Assembly: GCF_052118925.1 (NCBI RefSeq)
Contig: NZ_JBQKGG010000011.1
Coordinates: forward strand, 14,537 to 78,536
Length of the DNA stretch: 64,000 bases
From: Lientehia sp934351765
GTDB lineage: Bacteria; Bacillota; Clostridia; Lachnospirales; Lachnospiraceae
Direction of reading: 5' to 3'
This document shows, one piece after another, positions 25,886-35,190 of the stretch. The notes below the pieces were generated by a model. It made no database searches, was not told where the DNA came from, and was given only the letters and a program-made list of their open reading frames with translations. Positions within the stretch are counted from its first letter, which is position 1; each line of letters begins with the position of its first letter. The position numbers and the translations under genes are program-made.

Positions 25886-26692
25886 TTACCGTTTTTTCCT
25901 TTGACTGATAGGAGTTCCTGTTTTCTTTGATTTTTGTAGAATCCGAATGAGCCAGCGAAATTCTTCGTCTGACAGATTTTTATAGTTGATGCCGAGCTGC
26001 TTGCAGTAAAGGACAACCAGCTTTTCATCCCGACTGCCCTTGAAATTTTCAACCGCTTCCAAATTTTCTTTCAATTCATCGGCAACGGTGGTCTGGGGCG
26101 CACTCTCGCTGTCCTTTTTGTGGGCTTCCCGAATATCCCGGATAATGAGATTGAGGTCATCAAGAACCATGTGGCTGAAATATTCATCATCGCTGATATG
26201 GGCGGCTTGCAGCACTTTCAAATGCGGGTCGTCTTCGCCGGGGCGATACCGTTCAATGATTTCATGCCGGACAGTATCGACAAGGGCGTTGAGGTTTTGA
26301 ATCTGCATGGTGGCAATCCCATCTACATAAATCTCAATGTCCGCAAGAAACTTGATAAAGTCCTTATGAGTGGCAAGCTCACAGAGCAGACGGTTGTTAA
26401 TCCGACCGCCTTTCAGAAGTGCCACCATCTCATCATTCAAATGCAGCTCTGTTAGTGGCGTGTTGATCTGCTCCCGGTTCTCTGTCCGGCACAGCAGATA
26501 ATCAACGGAAACCCCATAGAAGTCTGCCAGCGTGATAAGGTTGCCATGATTGATTTCCTTATAATCCTCTTTTTCATAACTGCCAAGAGCTGATTTGGAA
26601 ATGCCCGTCAGCTCTGATAATTCTTCCAGATTTAAGCCTTTGTCCTTGCGGAGTTCCCAAAGGCGTTCCTGTATGCTTGTCGCTCCTTTCAT
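25886..26692 (-). CDS. XRE-family regulator with long C-terminal domain
   Basis: 268 residues. N-terminal HTH about residues 8-70 (QERLWELRKDKGLNLEELSELTGISKSALGSYEKED...LADFYGVSVDYLL). The C-terminal part is helical and conserved in conjugative and mobilizable elements of clostridia. It probably represses the rightward genes that start at 27176; the 483-base intergenic region between them is the likely operator. Opposite orientation to the rest of the element. Confidence 0.8.
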   Translation of the reverse strand: MKGATSIQERLWELRKDKGLNLEELSELTGISKSALGSYEKEDYKEINHGNLITLADFYGVSVDYLLCRTENREQINTPLTELHLNDEMVALLKGGRINNRLLCELATHKDFIKFLADIEIYVDGIATMQIQNLNALVDTVRHEIIERYRPGEDDPHLKVLQAAHISDDEYFSHMVLDDLNLIIRDIREAHKKDSESAPQTTVADELKENLEAVENFKGSRDEKLVVLYCKQLGINYKNLSDEEFRWLIRILQKSKKTGTPISQRKKR

Positions 26693-27175
26693 GGGCGCAC
26701 GCTCCTTTCCGGCGGTTTCATTACTGCCGCTTAACTGGATTATATCATACTTTCCGCAATCGTGGAAATTTCTGATTTTTACCCTTAATTCCTACTTTGT
26801 GGACATACGGCACAGGGCACAAAAATGTTCTATGATACAGGTAGTTCATCGATGGATTATTCCAATCGAATGACCAGCCTGTGTGGGATATGCTTCCCCG
26901 GCGATGTAGCGCCATGACTTTTGGCAGGGATATGGAGGAACCCTGACCGAAACGAGCGTACCAAAGGGAGCAATACGCCGCTGTGAGATTCAGGGGAGGA
27001 ACGACACCGGGGAGAACTGGCGAACTGATACCGAAATGATACCGAAACACGACAATCTGATAGGGGGATAGTCTACCCTATTGCTGATACTTCTGGAGAT
27101 TTTAGACGGCTCTATGACCGTAATTTTGCCGAAAATCGCCCCGAAACTATACACTAAAACGGGAGGAAACGCAAT
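26693..27175. promoter_or_regulatory. Divergent regulatory region of element 2
   Basis: No gene seen. It contains an 11-bp tandem repeat TGATACCGAAA (27026-27036 and 27037-27047) and a small inverted repeat ATAGGG/CCCTAT (27060-27081). These lie between the divergent XRE gene and the 27176 operon, so they are candidate repressor or initiator sites. Confidence 0.4.
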
Positions 27176-27364
27176 ATGCCGAGAATGAGCAAAAAGAGGA
27201 AGCATGAGCTTTCTTTTTACCTCAATGACCGGGGGCGTGTCACTTACAACGAATTATGCCGGAAATGCAAGCATGGGTGCAAGCAGAGCTTCCGGGCGGT
27301 TGTGGTTGACTGCCCCCGTTATTTATCCAAAAGAGCAAAGAAAAAGGAGGAACACACCGAATGA
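27176..27364 (+). CDS. Small basic Cys protein, element 2
   Basis: 62 residues: MSKKRKHELSFYLNDRGRVTYNELCRKCKHGCKQSF then VVDCPRY and a lysine-rich tail. Possible zinc-binding, DNA-associated protein; a standard neighbour of the small replication protein that follows. GGGAGGA upstream of ATG 27176. It overlaps the next gene by 4 bases. Confidence 0.6.
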   Translation: MPRMSKKRKHELSFYLNDRGRVTYNELCRKCKHGCKQSFRAVVVDCPRYLSKRAKKKEEHTE

Positions 27365-27702
27365 ATTTTGAATTTATGACGATAGGCACACCGTTGCCGC
27401 CCTGTATGCCCTTTCCCAGAGCGTTGACAGGATTTCCAGTCAGCAGCACCGCAAAGGTCATGTACTGCCGGATGTTGGACGCTATGCTATCCAACGGACA
27501 GGAGGACGAGAACGGAATCCTGTTTATCTGCTTCCCTGTCACAGCCATTGCCGCAGTCTTGTCCCGCAGCCCCATGACGGTCAAGCGTTCTCTGAATGAA
27601 CTGGAAACCGCCGGACTGATCATGCGAGTGCGTCAGGGCGTTGGAGAACCAAACAGGATTTATGTGCTGATACCGGGAAAGGAGGACGCTGCCCTTGCCT
27701 GA
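27361..27702 (+). CDS. Short RepA-like winged-helix protein
   Basis: 113 residues. PFPRALTGFPVSSTAKVMYCRMLDAML, NGILFICFPVTAIAAVLSRSPMTVKRSLNELETAGLIMRVRQGVGEPNRIYVLIP follow the winged-helix pattern of RepA N-terminal domains (compare 16414 and 8327) without the C-terminal part. It may act in replication of the element or in its regulation. Coupled by overlap on both sides. Confidence 0.7.
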   Translation: MNFEFMTIGTPLPPCMPFPRALTGFPVSSTAKVMYCRMLDAMLSNGQEDENGILFICFPVTAIAAVLSRSPMTVKRSLNELETAGLIMRVRQGVGEPNRIYVLIPGKEDAALA

Positions 27703-27991
27703 TACCTCAAAGCTGGAAAAGCTCAACCGAGAGTTGGAAAAGAGTGAAAAGAAACTGCGGAAAGCCATCAATGATGAAAAGGCATTGCAGCACCAGCTAA
27801 AGCAGCTTACCCGAAAAGAACGGACACACCGGCTCTGTACTCGTGGCGGTATGCTGGAAAGTTTTCTGCAAGAGCCGGAACGCCTGACAGATGATGATGT
27901 CATGCTGTTGTTGACACTCATTTTTCACAGGCAGGACACGCAGGAACTATTGAAGAAACTGCTGGAACGTGAGAAGCCGGAAACCCCTTAG
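27695..27991 (+). CDS. DUF3847-type protein
   Basis: 98 residues, TTG start at 27695 with GGAGGA 9 bases upstream. An N-terminal coiled coil (LEKLNRELEKSEKKLRKAINDEKALQHQLKQL) is followed by TRKERTHRLCTRGGMLESFL, the family signature. Common next to MobA/L relaxases in gut elements; function unknown. Last gene of the 27176 operon. Confidence 0.75.
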   Translation: MPDTSKLEKLNRELEKSEKKLRKAINDEKALQHQLKQLTRKERTHRLCTRGGMLESFLQEPERLTDDDVMLLLTLIFHRQDTQELLKKLLEREKPETP

Positions 27992-28343
27992 TTTACTAAG
28001 GGCGCAATTATACACCACCCAGAGGTTGGTGCATTGCGTTCTCCGAAGGCTCCTCGCCGGGGGGCTGTGATTTTCCGCAGTCATGGTCTGCTCCAAATCA
28101 AACAGGGGACGCTACGCTTCCCCTGCGCTGGCTGCCGCCAGCTACCCTTTTGTGGACTTGCCATCTGGGGAGACCTTGCGCTGCAAGCTGTTCCCAGCCG
28201 ACAAGTTTCATAAAATATGCTATCTTTTCGATAGGCAATAAAGTATAATAAAGTCAGCAATAAATCGGAATTTTACGGTCAGTAAGGAATGCGTAAAGTT
28301 ATATGATTGTATTATAAGCGATTTGTTAAATTTTTATAACCAC
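27992..28343. other. Gene-free segment, candidate oriT region of element 2
   Basis: About 350 bases without a convincing gene. The first part is GC-rich and conserved-looking, with a CACCACCC/GGTTGGTG imperfect hairpin near 28015-28035 after the DUF3847 stop. AT-rich sequence leading to the ABC-F promoter follows. A transfer origin here is only a guess; the alternative is just upstream of the relaxase. Confidence 0.25.
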
Positions 28344-28372
28344 TTGTATTTGCCTGCGATTTATGGTATAAT
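28344..28372 (+). promoter_or_regulatory. Promoter of the ABC-F gene
   Basis: TTGTAT (28344-28349), 17-bp spacer, TATAAT (28367-28372), about 365 bases before the coding start, leaving a long leader. Confidence 0.8.
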
Positions 28373-28400
28373 ATTTTGAAATTTAGAAAGAGGTGGGAAG

Positions 28401-28424
28401 ATGATTAACTTTTCTTGCAAATAA
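28401..28424 (+). CDS. ABC-F leader peptide MINFSCK
   Basis: Seven codons after AGAGGTGGGA. Codons 3-7 (AACTTTTCTTGCAA, 28407-28420) pair with TTGCAAGAAAGTT (28470-28482), which can instead pair with AAACTTTCTTG (28564-28574) further on. These are mutually exclusive helices, as expected for antibiotic-induced ribosome-stalling attenuation. Confidence 0.6.
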   Translation: MINFSCK

Positions 28425-28603
28425 AATCAAAATATGCGGTAGTGCTATACTTTGGCATTATTGTGTCTATTGCAAGAAAGTTATATGTCTATCTTACTCA
28501 ATATAGTGCTGTTGCCACTTTTGCTTAGTGGTGTTATTTTATGCTATGACGAGCTGCAAGGATAAACTTTCTTGTGGCTCTTATTTTGTTTTGGAGGTGC
28601 TTT

Positions 28604-28681
28604 ATGAATAGTGCAGAACAGATAGTTACACATGATTCACTCCGTATAGTGTCGGTTCCTTTTGGTGAAATCTATACGTAG
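28604..28681 (+). CDS. Second short leader frame before ABC-F
   Basis: 25 codons (MNSAEQIVTHDSLRIVSV...) after TTGGAGGTG. Its 3' half overlaps the left arm of a hairpin whose arms are GTCGGTTC...GGTGAA (28651-28669) and TTCACCGAACCGAC (28688-28701), directly before the ABC-F ribosome site. It may be a second control point. Confidence 0.45.
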   Translation: MNSAEQIVTHDSLRIVSVPFGEIYT

Positions 28682-28737
28682 TAAACATTCACCGAACCGA
28701 CTTTGTATCGTATGACATGCAAAGGAGGATAATATTT

Positions 28738-30198
28738 ATGTCAATGATTAAAATTGAAAACCTTACGTTTTCATATCCGACAAGTTATGATAATGTTTTT
28801 GAAAATGTCAGTTTCCAGGTTGATACCGATTGGAAGCTTGGTTTTGTGGGCAGAAACGGACGAGGTAAAACAACCTTTCTGAATCTTCTGCTTGGGAAAT
28901 ATGAGTATAGTGGAAAAATCCTATCATCCGTACAGTTTGATTATTTTCCTTATCCCGTTTCAGATAAGAATCGTATTACAGAGGATATATTGCAGGAGAT
29001 TTGCCCACTTGCGGAAGAATGGGAACTTATGCGAGAACTTTCTTATCTTGATGTTGATGTCGATGTGCTTTGGCGACCTTTTGAAACACTTTCCAACGGA
29101 GAGCAGACAAAGGTTTTGATTGCCGCTCTTTTTCTTAATGAAGGGCATTTCCTACTGATTGATGAACCTACCAACCATTTGGATGCCAAAGCGAGAAAAA
29201 GTGTGGCGGCATATCTGAAAAAGAAAAAGGGATTCATCTTAGTTTCTCACGATCGTCGCTTTCTTGACGATTGTGTTGACTATATTCTATCGATTAACCG
29301 AGCGAATATCGAAGTGCAAAGAGGAAACTTTTCATCATGGATGTCAAATTTTGAGCGACAGCAAGAATTTGAACTGGCTCAGAACGAACGTTTGCAAAAG
29401 GACATCAGACGATTACAGCAGTCGGCAAAACGCGCTGCAGTATGGTCTGAACGTGTAGAAGCTTCCAAAATTGGGGCAGCAGATAAAGGTTATGTCGGTC
29501 ATAAAGCCGCCAAAATGATGAAGCGTTCAAAATCTATAGAAGCGAGACAACAACAGACAATCGAACAAAAATCAGCATTGCTGAAAAATATGGAAACCGC
29601 AGAAGCCCTCAAGATACAACCGCTTAATTACCATACAGATTTGCTTGCATCATTATCGAATGTAGTAGTTTATTATGATGGCATTTCAGTTTGTGAACCC
29701 GTTTCGTTTGAAATAAGACAGGGAGAACGCATTGTGCTTGATGGAAAGAACGGCAGTGGCAAAAGTAGCCTGTTAAAGTTGGTAGTCGGGCAGTCCATAG
29801 ATTATACGGGTACAGTAACACTTGGCTCTGGGCTTGTAATTTCTTATGTGCCACAGGATACATCGTATTTATGTGGAACCCTTTCCGAGTTTGCAGAAGA
29901 AAACAACCTTGATGAAAGTTTGTTCAAGGCAATTCTTAGGAAAATGGACTTTGAGCGTGTACAGTTTGAAAAGGATATTAAAGACTTTTCTGGCGGGCAA
30001 AAGAAGAAAGTCCTAATTGCGAAAAGCCTTTGTGAAAAGGCACACTTGTATGTATGGGATGAACCGCTCAACTTTATTGATGTGTACTCACGTATGCAGA
30101 TTGAACAACTCATAACGGAGTTTGCCCCGACCATGCTCCTGGTAGAACATGACAGTGTTTTTCGAGATACTGTGGCAAGTAAAATTGTGAATATCTAA
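28738..30198 (+). CDS. ABC-F ribosomal protection protein, Lsa-like
   Basis: 486 residues with two nucleotide-binding domains and no membrane segments. NBD1: Walker A GRNGRGKTT, signature LSNGEQTKV, Walker B LLIDEPTNHLD. The interdomain linker (about 185-300) is charged coiled coil, as in antibiotic-resistance ABC-F proteins. NBD2: GKNGSGKSS, FSGGQKKKV, VWDEPLNFIDV. Lsa/Vga-type members dislodge lincosamides, streptogramins A and pleuromutilins from the ribosome. The neighbouring lnu gene and the attenuator leader support that role. AAAGGAGG selects ATG 28738. Exact class uncertain. Confidence 0.82.
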   Translation: MSMIKIENLTFSYPTSYDNVFENVSFQVDTDWKLGFVGRNGRGKTTFLNLLLGKYEYSGKILSSVQFDYFPYPVSDKNRITEDILQEICPLAEEWELMRELSYLDVDVDVLWRPFETLSNGEQTKVLIAALFLNEGHFLLIDEPTNHLDAKARKSVAAYLKKKKGFILVSHDRRFLDDCVDYILSINRANIEVQRGNFSSWMSNFERQQEFELAQNERLQKDIRRLQQSAKRAAVWSERVEASKIGAADKGYVGHKAAKMMKRSKSIEARQQQTIEQKSALLKNMETAEALKIQPLNYHTDLLASLSNVVVYYDGISVCEPVSFEIRQGERIVLDGKNGSGKSSLLKLVVGQSIDYTGTVTLGSGLVISYVPQDTSYLCGTLSEFAEENNLDESLFKAILRKMDFERVQFEKDIKDFSGGQKKKVLIAKSLCEKAHLYVWDEPLNFIDVYSRMQIEQLITEFAPTMLLVEHDSVFRDTVASKIVNI

Positions 30199-30412
30199 AT
30201 TGGTTCTTCCGCAATTTTACGTTTTTCGCTTTAATAAAAATGGAGAATGCTGATTTACACTGGCATTCCAGTATTGAAAAATTACAAAATACGGATAATT
30301 GCGTAAGAACCTCTAAATTAAAATAATTGTATGGGTTAATTCCAGCTTTACAGAGACTCAAATTCCAGTTTGTAGAATTAAGAAAATCGTAATTTGTGGA
30401 GGTAAAATATAG

Positions 30413-30958
30413 ATGAATCAAGGTAGAATTATTGTAATCACAGGTGCGCCGGGGACAGGAAAAACTACAACGGCATCTGCTGTTGCAAAAGAATCAGATT
30501 TGGAAAAGTCTGTGCATATGCACACAGATGACTTTTATCATTATTTGAGTAAAGGGGCAATACCACCGCATTTGCCAGAATCAAATGAGCAAAATTTGAT
30601 TGTCATTGAAGCGTTTTTAGAAGCTGCGAAGCGATATGCTCGTGGTGGATATGATGTAATTGTTGACGGTATTATCGGACCGTGGTTTTTAAAGCCGTGG
30701 CAAAGTCTTGTTCGGGAACATTATGAGGTGCATTATATTATTTTAAGGGCAAGTAAGGAAGAAACCTTGAAGCGAGCTGTTGAACGCTCAAAGTTAGACC
30801 GAAAGACAAATATCGAATTGGTAGAAACCATGTGGGAGCAATTTTGCAATCTGGGAATATATGAATCGAATGTTATAGATACGACCACTTATTCCATTCA
30901 AGAAACTGTTTCCGCAGTACAAGAAAAAATCGCAAGTAGGGCAGCGTTGTTGTCTTAG
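30413..30958 (+). CDS. P-loop kinase (AAA_33 / Cpt-like)
   Basis: 181 residues. Walker A GAPGTGKTTTA at residue 11, HTDDFYHYL (base/acid region), DVIVDGIIGPW and ILRASKEETLKRAVERS, the layout of small-molecule kinases such as chloramphenicol phosphotransferase and zeta-toxin relatives. Substrate unknown; position behind the ABC-F gene suggests a drug- or stress-related role. GGAGG lies 14 bases before ATG 30413. The 214-base gap in front has no gene. Confidence 0.7.
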   Translation: MNQGRIIVITGAPGTGKTTTASAVAKESDLEKSVHMHTDDFYHYLSKGAIPPHLPESNEQNLIVIEAFLEAAKRYARGGYDVIVDGIIGPWFLKPWQSLVREHYEVHYIILRASKEETLKRAVERSKLDRKTNIELVETMWEQFCNLGIYESNVIDTTTYSIQETVSAVQEKIASRAALLS

Positions 30959-31056
30959 ATTGTTTTGGTGCAATTCCAGTTTGTTAGCTTTACATCGGGT
31001 CAACTTGTCCCGAACTTTTACAACTAAATACCCGCCGCTCACACAGTGGCACACCG

Positions 31057-31091
31057 AGCAGGAAATCTGAAAAAGGTCTCCTGCTTTTTTT
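31057..31091 (+). terminator. Terminator before the relaxase gene
   Basis: GCAGGA/TCCTGC stem with a long AAA-rich loop, followed by TTTTTT. Confidence 0.75.
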
Positions 31092-31104
31092 CTGCCCAAA
31101 ATGA

Positions 31105-31121
31105 GGTGGTAAAACGCCACC
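31105..31121. other. Candidate oriT hairpin of element 2
   Basis: GGTGG (31105-31109) and CCACC (31117-31121) around TAAAACG, 33 bases before the MobL relaxase start. MOBQ origins usually lie just upstream of the relaxase and contain such a hairpin. The nick site was not identified. Confidence 0.35.
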
Positions 31122-31154
31122 CCATCCACCAATTAGCGAAAGGAGGGACACGAA

Positions 31155-32735
31155 ATGCCTTGTCCACACAACGAAATCACGATTGTTCAGCGCAGCCAGC
31201 GGCAGTCTGCGGTTGCCGCCGCTGCTTACCAAAGCGGCGAAAAGCTGTTCTGTGAATACGACCAGCAAGTAAAGCACTACCCGGAAAAGCGTGGTATCGT
31301 CCACAATGAAATCCTGCTCCCGGCAAATGCTCCACAGGAATATGCAGACCGCAATACTTTATGGAATGCCGCCGAAGCGGTGGAAAAGCAATGGAACTCC
31401 CAGCTTGCAAGGCGGTGGGTGCTTACCATTCCCAGAGAGATACCGCCCGACCAGTACGCTGTCCTTGTACGGGAGTTTTGTGAACAGCAGTTTGTTTCCA
31501 AAGGCATGATTGCTGATTTTGCCATCCATGACCCCCATCCGCCGGGACACAATCCCCACGCCCATGTCCTGCTGACCATGCGGGCAATGGATGAACATGG
31601 AAAATGGCTTCCCAAGAGCCGCAAGGTTTATGACCTTGACGAGAATGGGGAACGGATAAAGCTGCCGTCCGGCAGGTGGAAAAGCCACAAGGAGGATACG
31701 GTGGACTGGAACGACCAGAAGTATTGTGAAATCTGGCGGCATGAATGGGAGGTTATCCAGAACCGCTATCTGGACGCCAATGACCGCCCGGAGCGTGTGG
31801 ACTTGCGTTCCTATGCCAGACAGGGGCTTGATATAGTCCCCACTGTCCATGAGGGGACTGCTGTCCGGCAGATGGAAAAGCGAGGTATCCAGACGAATAT
31901 CGGCAACCTGAACCGGGAAATCAGAGCCGCCAACCGCCTGATGAAGTCCATCCGGCAGCTTATCCAAAACCTCAAAGGCTGGATTACCGAGCTGGGAGAA
32001 AAACGGAAGGAGCTGCTTGCACAAAAGGCGGCGGAGGAAGCGACACTTCTTCCCAATCTGCTGATGAAGTATATGGAGATACGAAAGGAAGAACGGAAGG
32101 ACTGGACAAGGGCTGGACAGAACCGGGGAACTTCACAGGACTTAAAGGCAGTCAGCGAAGCCCTGTCCTATCTCCGGCAAAAGGGGCTTTCCACTGTGGA
32201 GGACTTAGAAGCGTTTCTGGAATCTTCCGGGAAATCAGCCGCAGATTACCGCAATCAGATGAAGCCAAAGGAAGCCCGGAGCAAAGTGATTGACGGGATT
32301 CTTGCCAGCCGGACAGACTGCAAGGAATGTAAGGCTGTCTATGAGAAGTACCAGAAGATATTTTTTAAGAAAATAAAGGGGAAATTCAAACAGGAACACC
32401 CGGAGGTTGCCCGGTATGAGAAAGCCGCTGACTACCTTGCCAAGCACCCGGACGATAAGGATAAAACGAAAAATGAGTTGCAACAGGAGCAGGAAACGCT
32501 TCTCAGCGAAATCGCAGAGCTGAAAGTACCACTGACCGAGGTACAGGAGGATTTGAAGAAGCTGCGGGACATCCGCTACTGGGTACGGAAAGCCACACCC
32601 GGCACAGAGGAAAGCAAAGAGCCGCCCAAGAAGCAGCCCATCAAAGAAGTCTTGCAGGATAAGACTGACGAGAAAAAAGCACAAAGAACCGCCCCGGCAC
32701 AGGAGAAACACAGACAACAGGATATGGAACTTTAA
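31155..32735 (+). CDS. MobA/MobL relaxase (MOBQ)
   Basis: 526 residues. QRSQRQSAVAAAAYQSGEKL at the N-terminus (with the nucleophile tyrosine region YQSGEKL), a His-rich metal motif HNPHAHVLLTMR near residue 135 and RVDLRSYARQGLDIVPTVHEG are diagnostic of MobA/MobL. The rest (about 260-520) is charged helix. It initiates transfer of element 2 at its oriT. GAAAGGAGGG precedes the ATG. The family differs from the MOBP relaxase of element 1, so the two elements are unrelated in transfer despite sharing a target gene. Confidence 0.9.
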   Translation: MPCPHNEITIVQRSQRQSAVAAAAYQSGEKLFCEYDQQVKHYPEKRGIVHNEILLPANAPQEYADRNTLWNAAEAVEKQWNSQLARRWVLTIPREIPPDQYAVLVREFCEQQFVSKGMIADFAIHDPHPPGHNPHAHVLLTMRAMDEHGKWLPKSRKVYDLDENGERIKLPSGRWKSHKEDTVDWNDQKYCEIWRHEWEVIQNRYLDANDRPERVDLRSYARQGLDIVPTVHEGTAVRQMEKRGIQTNIGNLNREIRAANRLMKSIRQLIQNLKGWITELGEKRKELLAQKAAEEATLLPNLLMKYMEIRKEERKDWTRAGQNRGTSQDLKAVSEALSYLRQKGLSTVEDLEAFLESSGKSAADYRNQMKPKEARSKVIDGILASRTDCKECKAVYEKYQKIFFKKIKGKFKQEHPEVARYEKAADYLAKHPDDKDKTKNELQQEQETLLSEIAELKVPLTEVQEDLKKLRDIRYWVRKATPGTEESKEPPKKQPIKEVLQDKTDEKKAQRTAPAQEKHRQQDMEL

Positions 32736-32800
32736 CAGGCACTTGCCATTTTCAATTAGAGAATGTCAGGTGCTTTTCTTATTTTCAAGGAGGGATAGAT

Positions 32801-33445
32801 TTGAATGTATTCGAAGCTGTGAAGCAGTCCGTCACAACAAGACAGGCTGCGGAGTATTATGGAATCCATGTAGGTCGGAACGGGATGGCTTGCTGCCCGT
32901 TCCATAACGATAAAACCCCAAGCATGAAGCTGGATCGGCGTTACCATTGCTTCGGCTGCGGTGCGGATGGGGATGTGATTGATTTTGCCGCCGCCCTGTA
33001 TGGGCTGGGAAAGAAAGAAGCCGCCGTACAGCTGGCACAGGACTTCGGGCTTTCCTATGAGGACTGGAAACCGCCGGGAAAGGTAAAAAAGCCCAAGACC
33101 CGGCAGAAATCCCCGGAGGAACAGTTTCAGGAAGCAAAGAATCGCTGCTTCCGTATTCTTGCCGATTATCTCCATCTGCTGATGGCATGGAGAACGGACT
33201 ACGCCCCGCACTCCCCGGAGGAAGCCTTTCATCCCCGGTTTGTGGAAGCCTTACAGAAGCAAGCCCAAGTGGAATATCTGCTGGATGTGCTGCTGTTCGG
33301 GGAAACAGAGGAAAAAGCGGATTTGATTACGGACTACGGAAAGGATGTGATACAGCTTGAACAGCGAATGGCAGAACTTGCAGCCGCAGACGCAGCAAGA
33401 ACTAAAAAACACTATGAACGCCATGCAGCCGCCCCAGAGCGTTGA
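32801..33445 (+). CDS. CHC2 zinc-finger primase domain protein
   Basis: 214 residues, TTG start after AAGGAGGG. The CHC2 zinc finger is visible (CCPFHNDKTPSMKLDRRYHCFGCGADGDVIDF), as in DnaG N-termini. There is no TOPRIM catalytic domain, so it probably binds DNA and works with the VirE-type helicase that follows. It overlaps that gene by up to 89 bases depending on the start chosen. Confidence 0.85.
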   Translation: MNVFEAVKQSVTTRQAAEYYGIHVGRNGMACCPFHNDKTPSMKLDRRYHCFGCGADGDVIDFAAALYGLGKKEAAVQLAQDFGLSYEDWKPPGKVKKPKTRQKSPEEQFQEAKNRCFRILADYLHLLMAWRTDYAPHSPEEAFHPRFVEALQKQAQVEYLLDVLLFGETEEKADLITDYGKDVIQLEQRMAELAAADAARTKKHYERHAAAPER

Positions 33446-34751
33446 GGAAATCAAGGCGGGGCTGGAAACCACCGAGAAAGGCGGTGTCCGTCAGAGCATA
33501 CGGAACTGCCTGACCGTATTCCAACGTGACCCTCTGCTTTCAGGGGCTATCGCATACAACATCCTGACTGACCGCAAGGACATCATAAAGCCCATCGGTT
33601 TTCACAGAGAAAGCACCGCCCTGAACGATACGGACATGAAGTATCTGCTTCTTTATCTGGAAGAAACCTACGGGCTTACCAATGAGAAAAAGATTGATAA
33701 CGCCATCGGGATTGTGGCGAATGAAAACAAGTACCATCCCATCCGGGACTATCTCAATACCCTTGTGTGGGACGGGACAGAGCGAATCCGCTTCTGCCTG
33801 CGGCACTTTCTGGGGGCTGACGCAGACGATTACACCTATGAAGCGTTGAAGCTGTTCCTGCTGGGTGCAATCTCACGAGCCTTTCAGCCGGGGTGCAAGT
33901 TTGAAATCATGCTCTGTCTGGTAGGCGGTCAGGGGGCTGGAAAGTCCACCTTCTTCCGGCTGCTGGCAGTCCGGGACGAGTGGTTCTCCGATGATTTGCG
34001 GAAGCTGGACGATGACAATGTGTACCGCAAGCTGCAAGGTCACTGGATTATTGAAATGTCGGAAATGATGGCAACCGCCAACGCCAAGAGCATTGAGGAA
34101 ATCAAGTCATTTTTAAGCCGGCAGAAAGAGGTCTACAAGATACCTTATGAAACCCACCCGGCAGACCGCCCCCGTCAGTGCGTGTTTGGCGGCACTTCCA
34201 ATGCCCTTGACTTCCTGCCCCTTGACCGTTCCGGCAACCGCCGCTTTATCCCGGTCATGGTGTACCCGGAGCAGGCGGAAGTTCACATTTTGGAGGATGA
34301 AGCCGCTTCCAGAGCCTATATCGGGCAGATGTGGGCGGAAGCGATGGAGATTTATAAAAGCGGCAGGTTCAAGCTGGCTTTCAGCCCCGCCATGCAGCGG
34401 TATCTCAAAGAACACCAGCGGGATTTTATGCCGGAGGACACCAAAGCCGGGATGATACAGGCGTATCTTGATAAATACACCGGGAGCATGGTCTGCTCCA
34501 AGCAGCTCTATAAGGAAGCCTTGAACCATGCTTTTGACGAGCCGAAGCAATGGGAAATCCGGGAAATCAACGAGATTATGAACCAGTGCATTTCCAGCTG
34601 GCGGTACTTCCCAAACCCAAGAATGTTTTCCGAATATGGCAGACAAAAGGGCTGGGAGCGTGAAAACCCGGCAACGGACTCCGGCAACCCGTCTGAAAAA
34701 ACGATGGACGGTTTTGTGGAGGTCACAGAACAGATGGAGCTTCCATTCTGA
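33357..34751 (+). CDS. Virulence-associated E family helicase
   Basis: 464 residues from TTG 33357; ATG 33414 is an equally possible start. VirE/primase-helicase features: KIDNAIGIVANENKYHPIRDYLNTLVWDG, Walker A GGQGAGKSTFFR, then WIIEMSEM (Walker B-like), FLSRQKEVYKIPYETHPADRPRQCVFGGTSN and DRSGNRRFIPV (arginine finger region). It likely replicates the circular form of element 2 together with the CHC2 protein. The 241 bases after it contain no gene. Confidence 0.85.
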   Translation: MNSEWQNLQPQTQQELKNTMNAMQPPQSVEEIKAGLETTEKGGVRQSIRNCLTVFQRDPLLSGAIAYNILTDRKDIIKPIGFHRESTALNDTDMKYLLLYLEETYGLTNEKKIDNAIGIVANENKYHPIRDYLNTLVWDGTERIRFCLRHFLGADADDYTYEALKLFLLGAISRAFQPGCKFEIMLCLVGGQGAGKSTFFRLLAVRDEWFSDDLRKLDDDNVYRKLQGHWIIEMSEMMATANAKSIEEIKSFLSRQKEVYKIPYETHPADRPRQCVFGGTSNALDFLPLDRSGNRRFIPVMVYPEQAEVHILEDEAASRAYIGQMWAEAMEIYKSGRFKLAFSPAMQRYLKEHQRDFMPEDTKAGMIQAYLDKYTGSMVCSKQLYKEALNHAFDEPKQWEIREINEIMNQCISSWRYFPNPRMFSEYGRQKGWERENPATDSGNPSEKTMDGFVEVTEQMELPF

Positions 34752-34992
34752 AAAGGACAGCCCGTTGCACCCCCTGTTGTTATCCCGTTGCCGAGCCGGT
34801 TGCCGGGAAAAACCCCTTATTTCCGGGCTTTTCTCCCTTATAACAACCAAAACAACAAAAAAATAAAAGAAAAGTATAAATAGTAACCATCGCCAGATTG
34901 AGATTGTTTGCAAGGTCTTTTGAAGTCCGTTGCCGGACTTCGTTGCCGACACCCTCTGTCTGGCTATTTTCATGTATGGAGGATAACTGCCT

Positions 34993-35190
34993 ATGGCAAA
35001 AAACAAAACAGAGATTCATGTGACCACTGTATTTGACGGGGAGCTTGACGCCACTGATGTGTTCGTCAGCCTGATTTCCCAGAAATACGGAAAGACAAAT
35101 GCAAAAGAATATCTTGCTAAAAAGAAAGATATAGGCTATAATGAAGATGAGGTTCAAAAGAGCCAGATACCGTCTGGATTGTGTGGGTAA
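34993..35190 (+). CDS. Small protein preceding the element 2 recombinase
   Basis: 65 residues: MAKNKTEIHVTTVFDGELDATDVFVSLISQKYGK..., mixed beta-alpha with no recognised motif. Its stop codon abuts the recombinase start, so translation is coupled. It may be a recombination directionality factor, by position only. GGAGG lies 12 bases upstream. Confidence 0.6.
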   Translation: MAKNKTEIHVTTVFDGELDATDVFVSLISQKYGKTNAKEYLAKKKDIGYNEDEVQKSQIPSGLCG

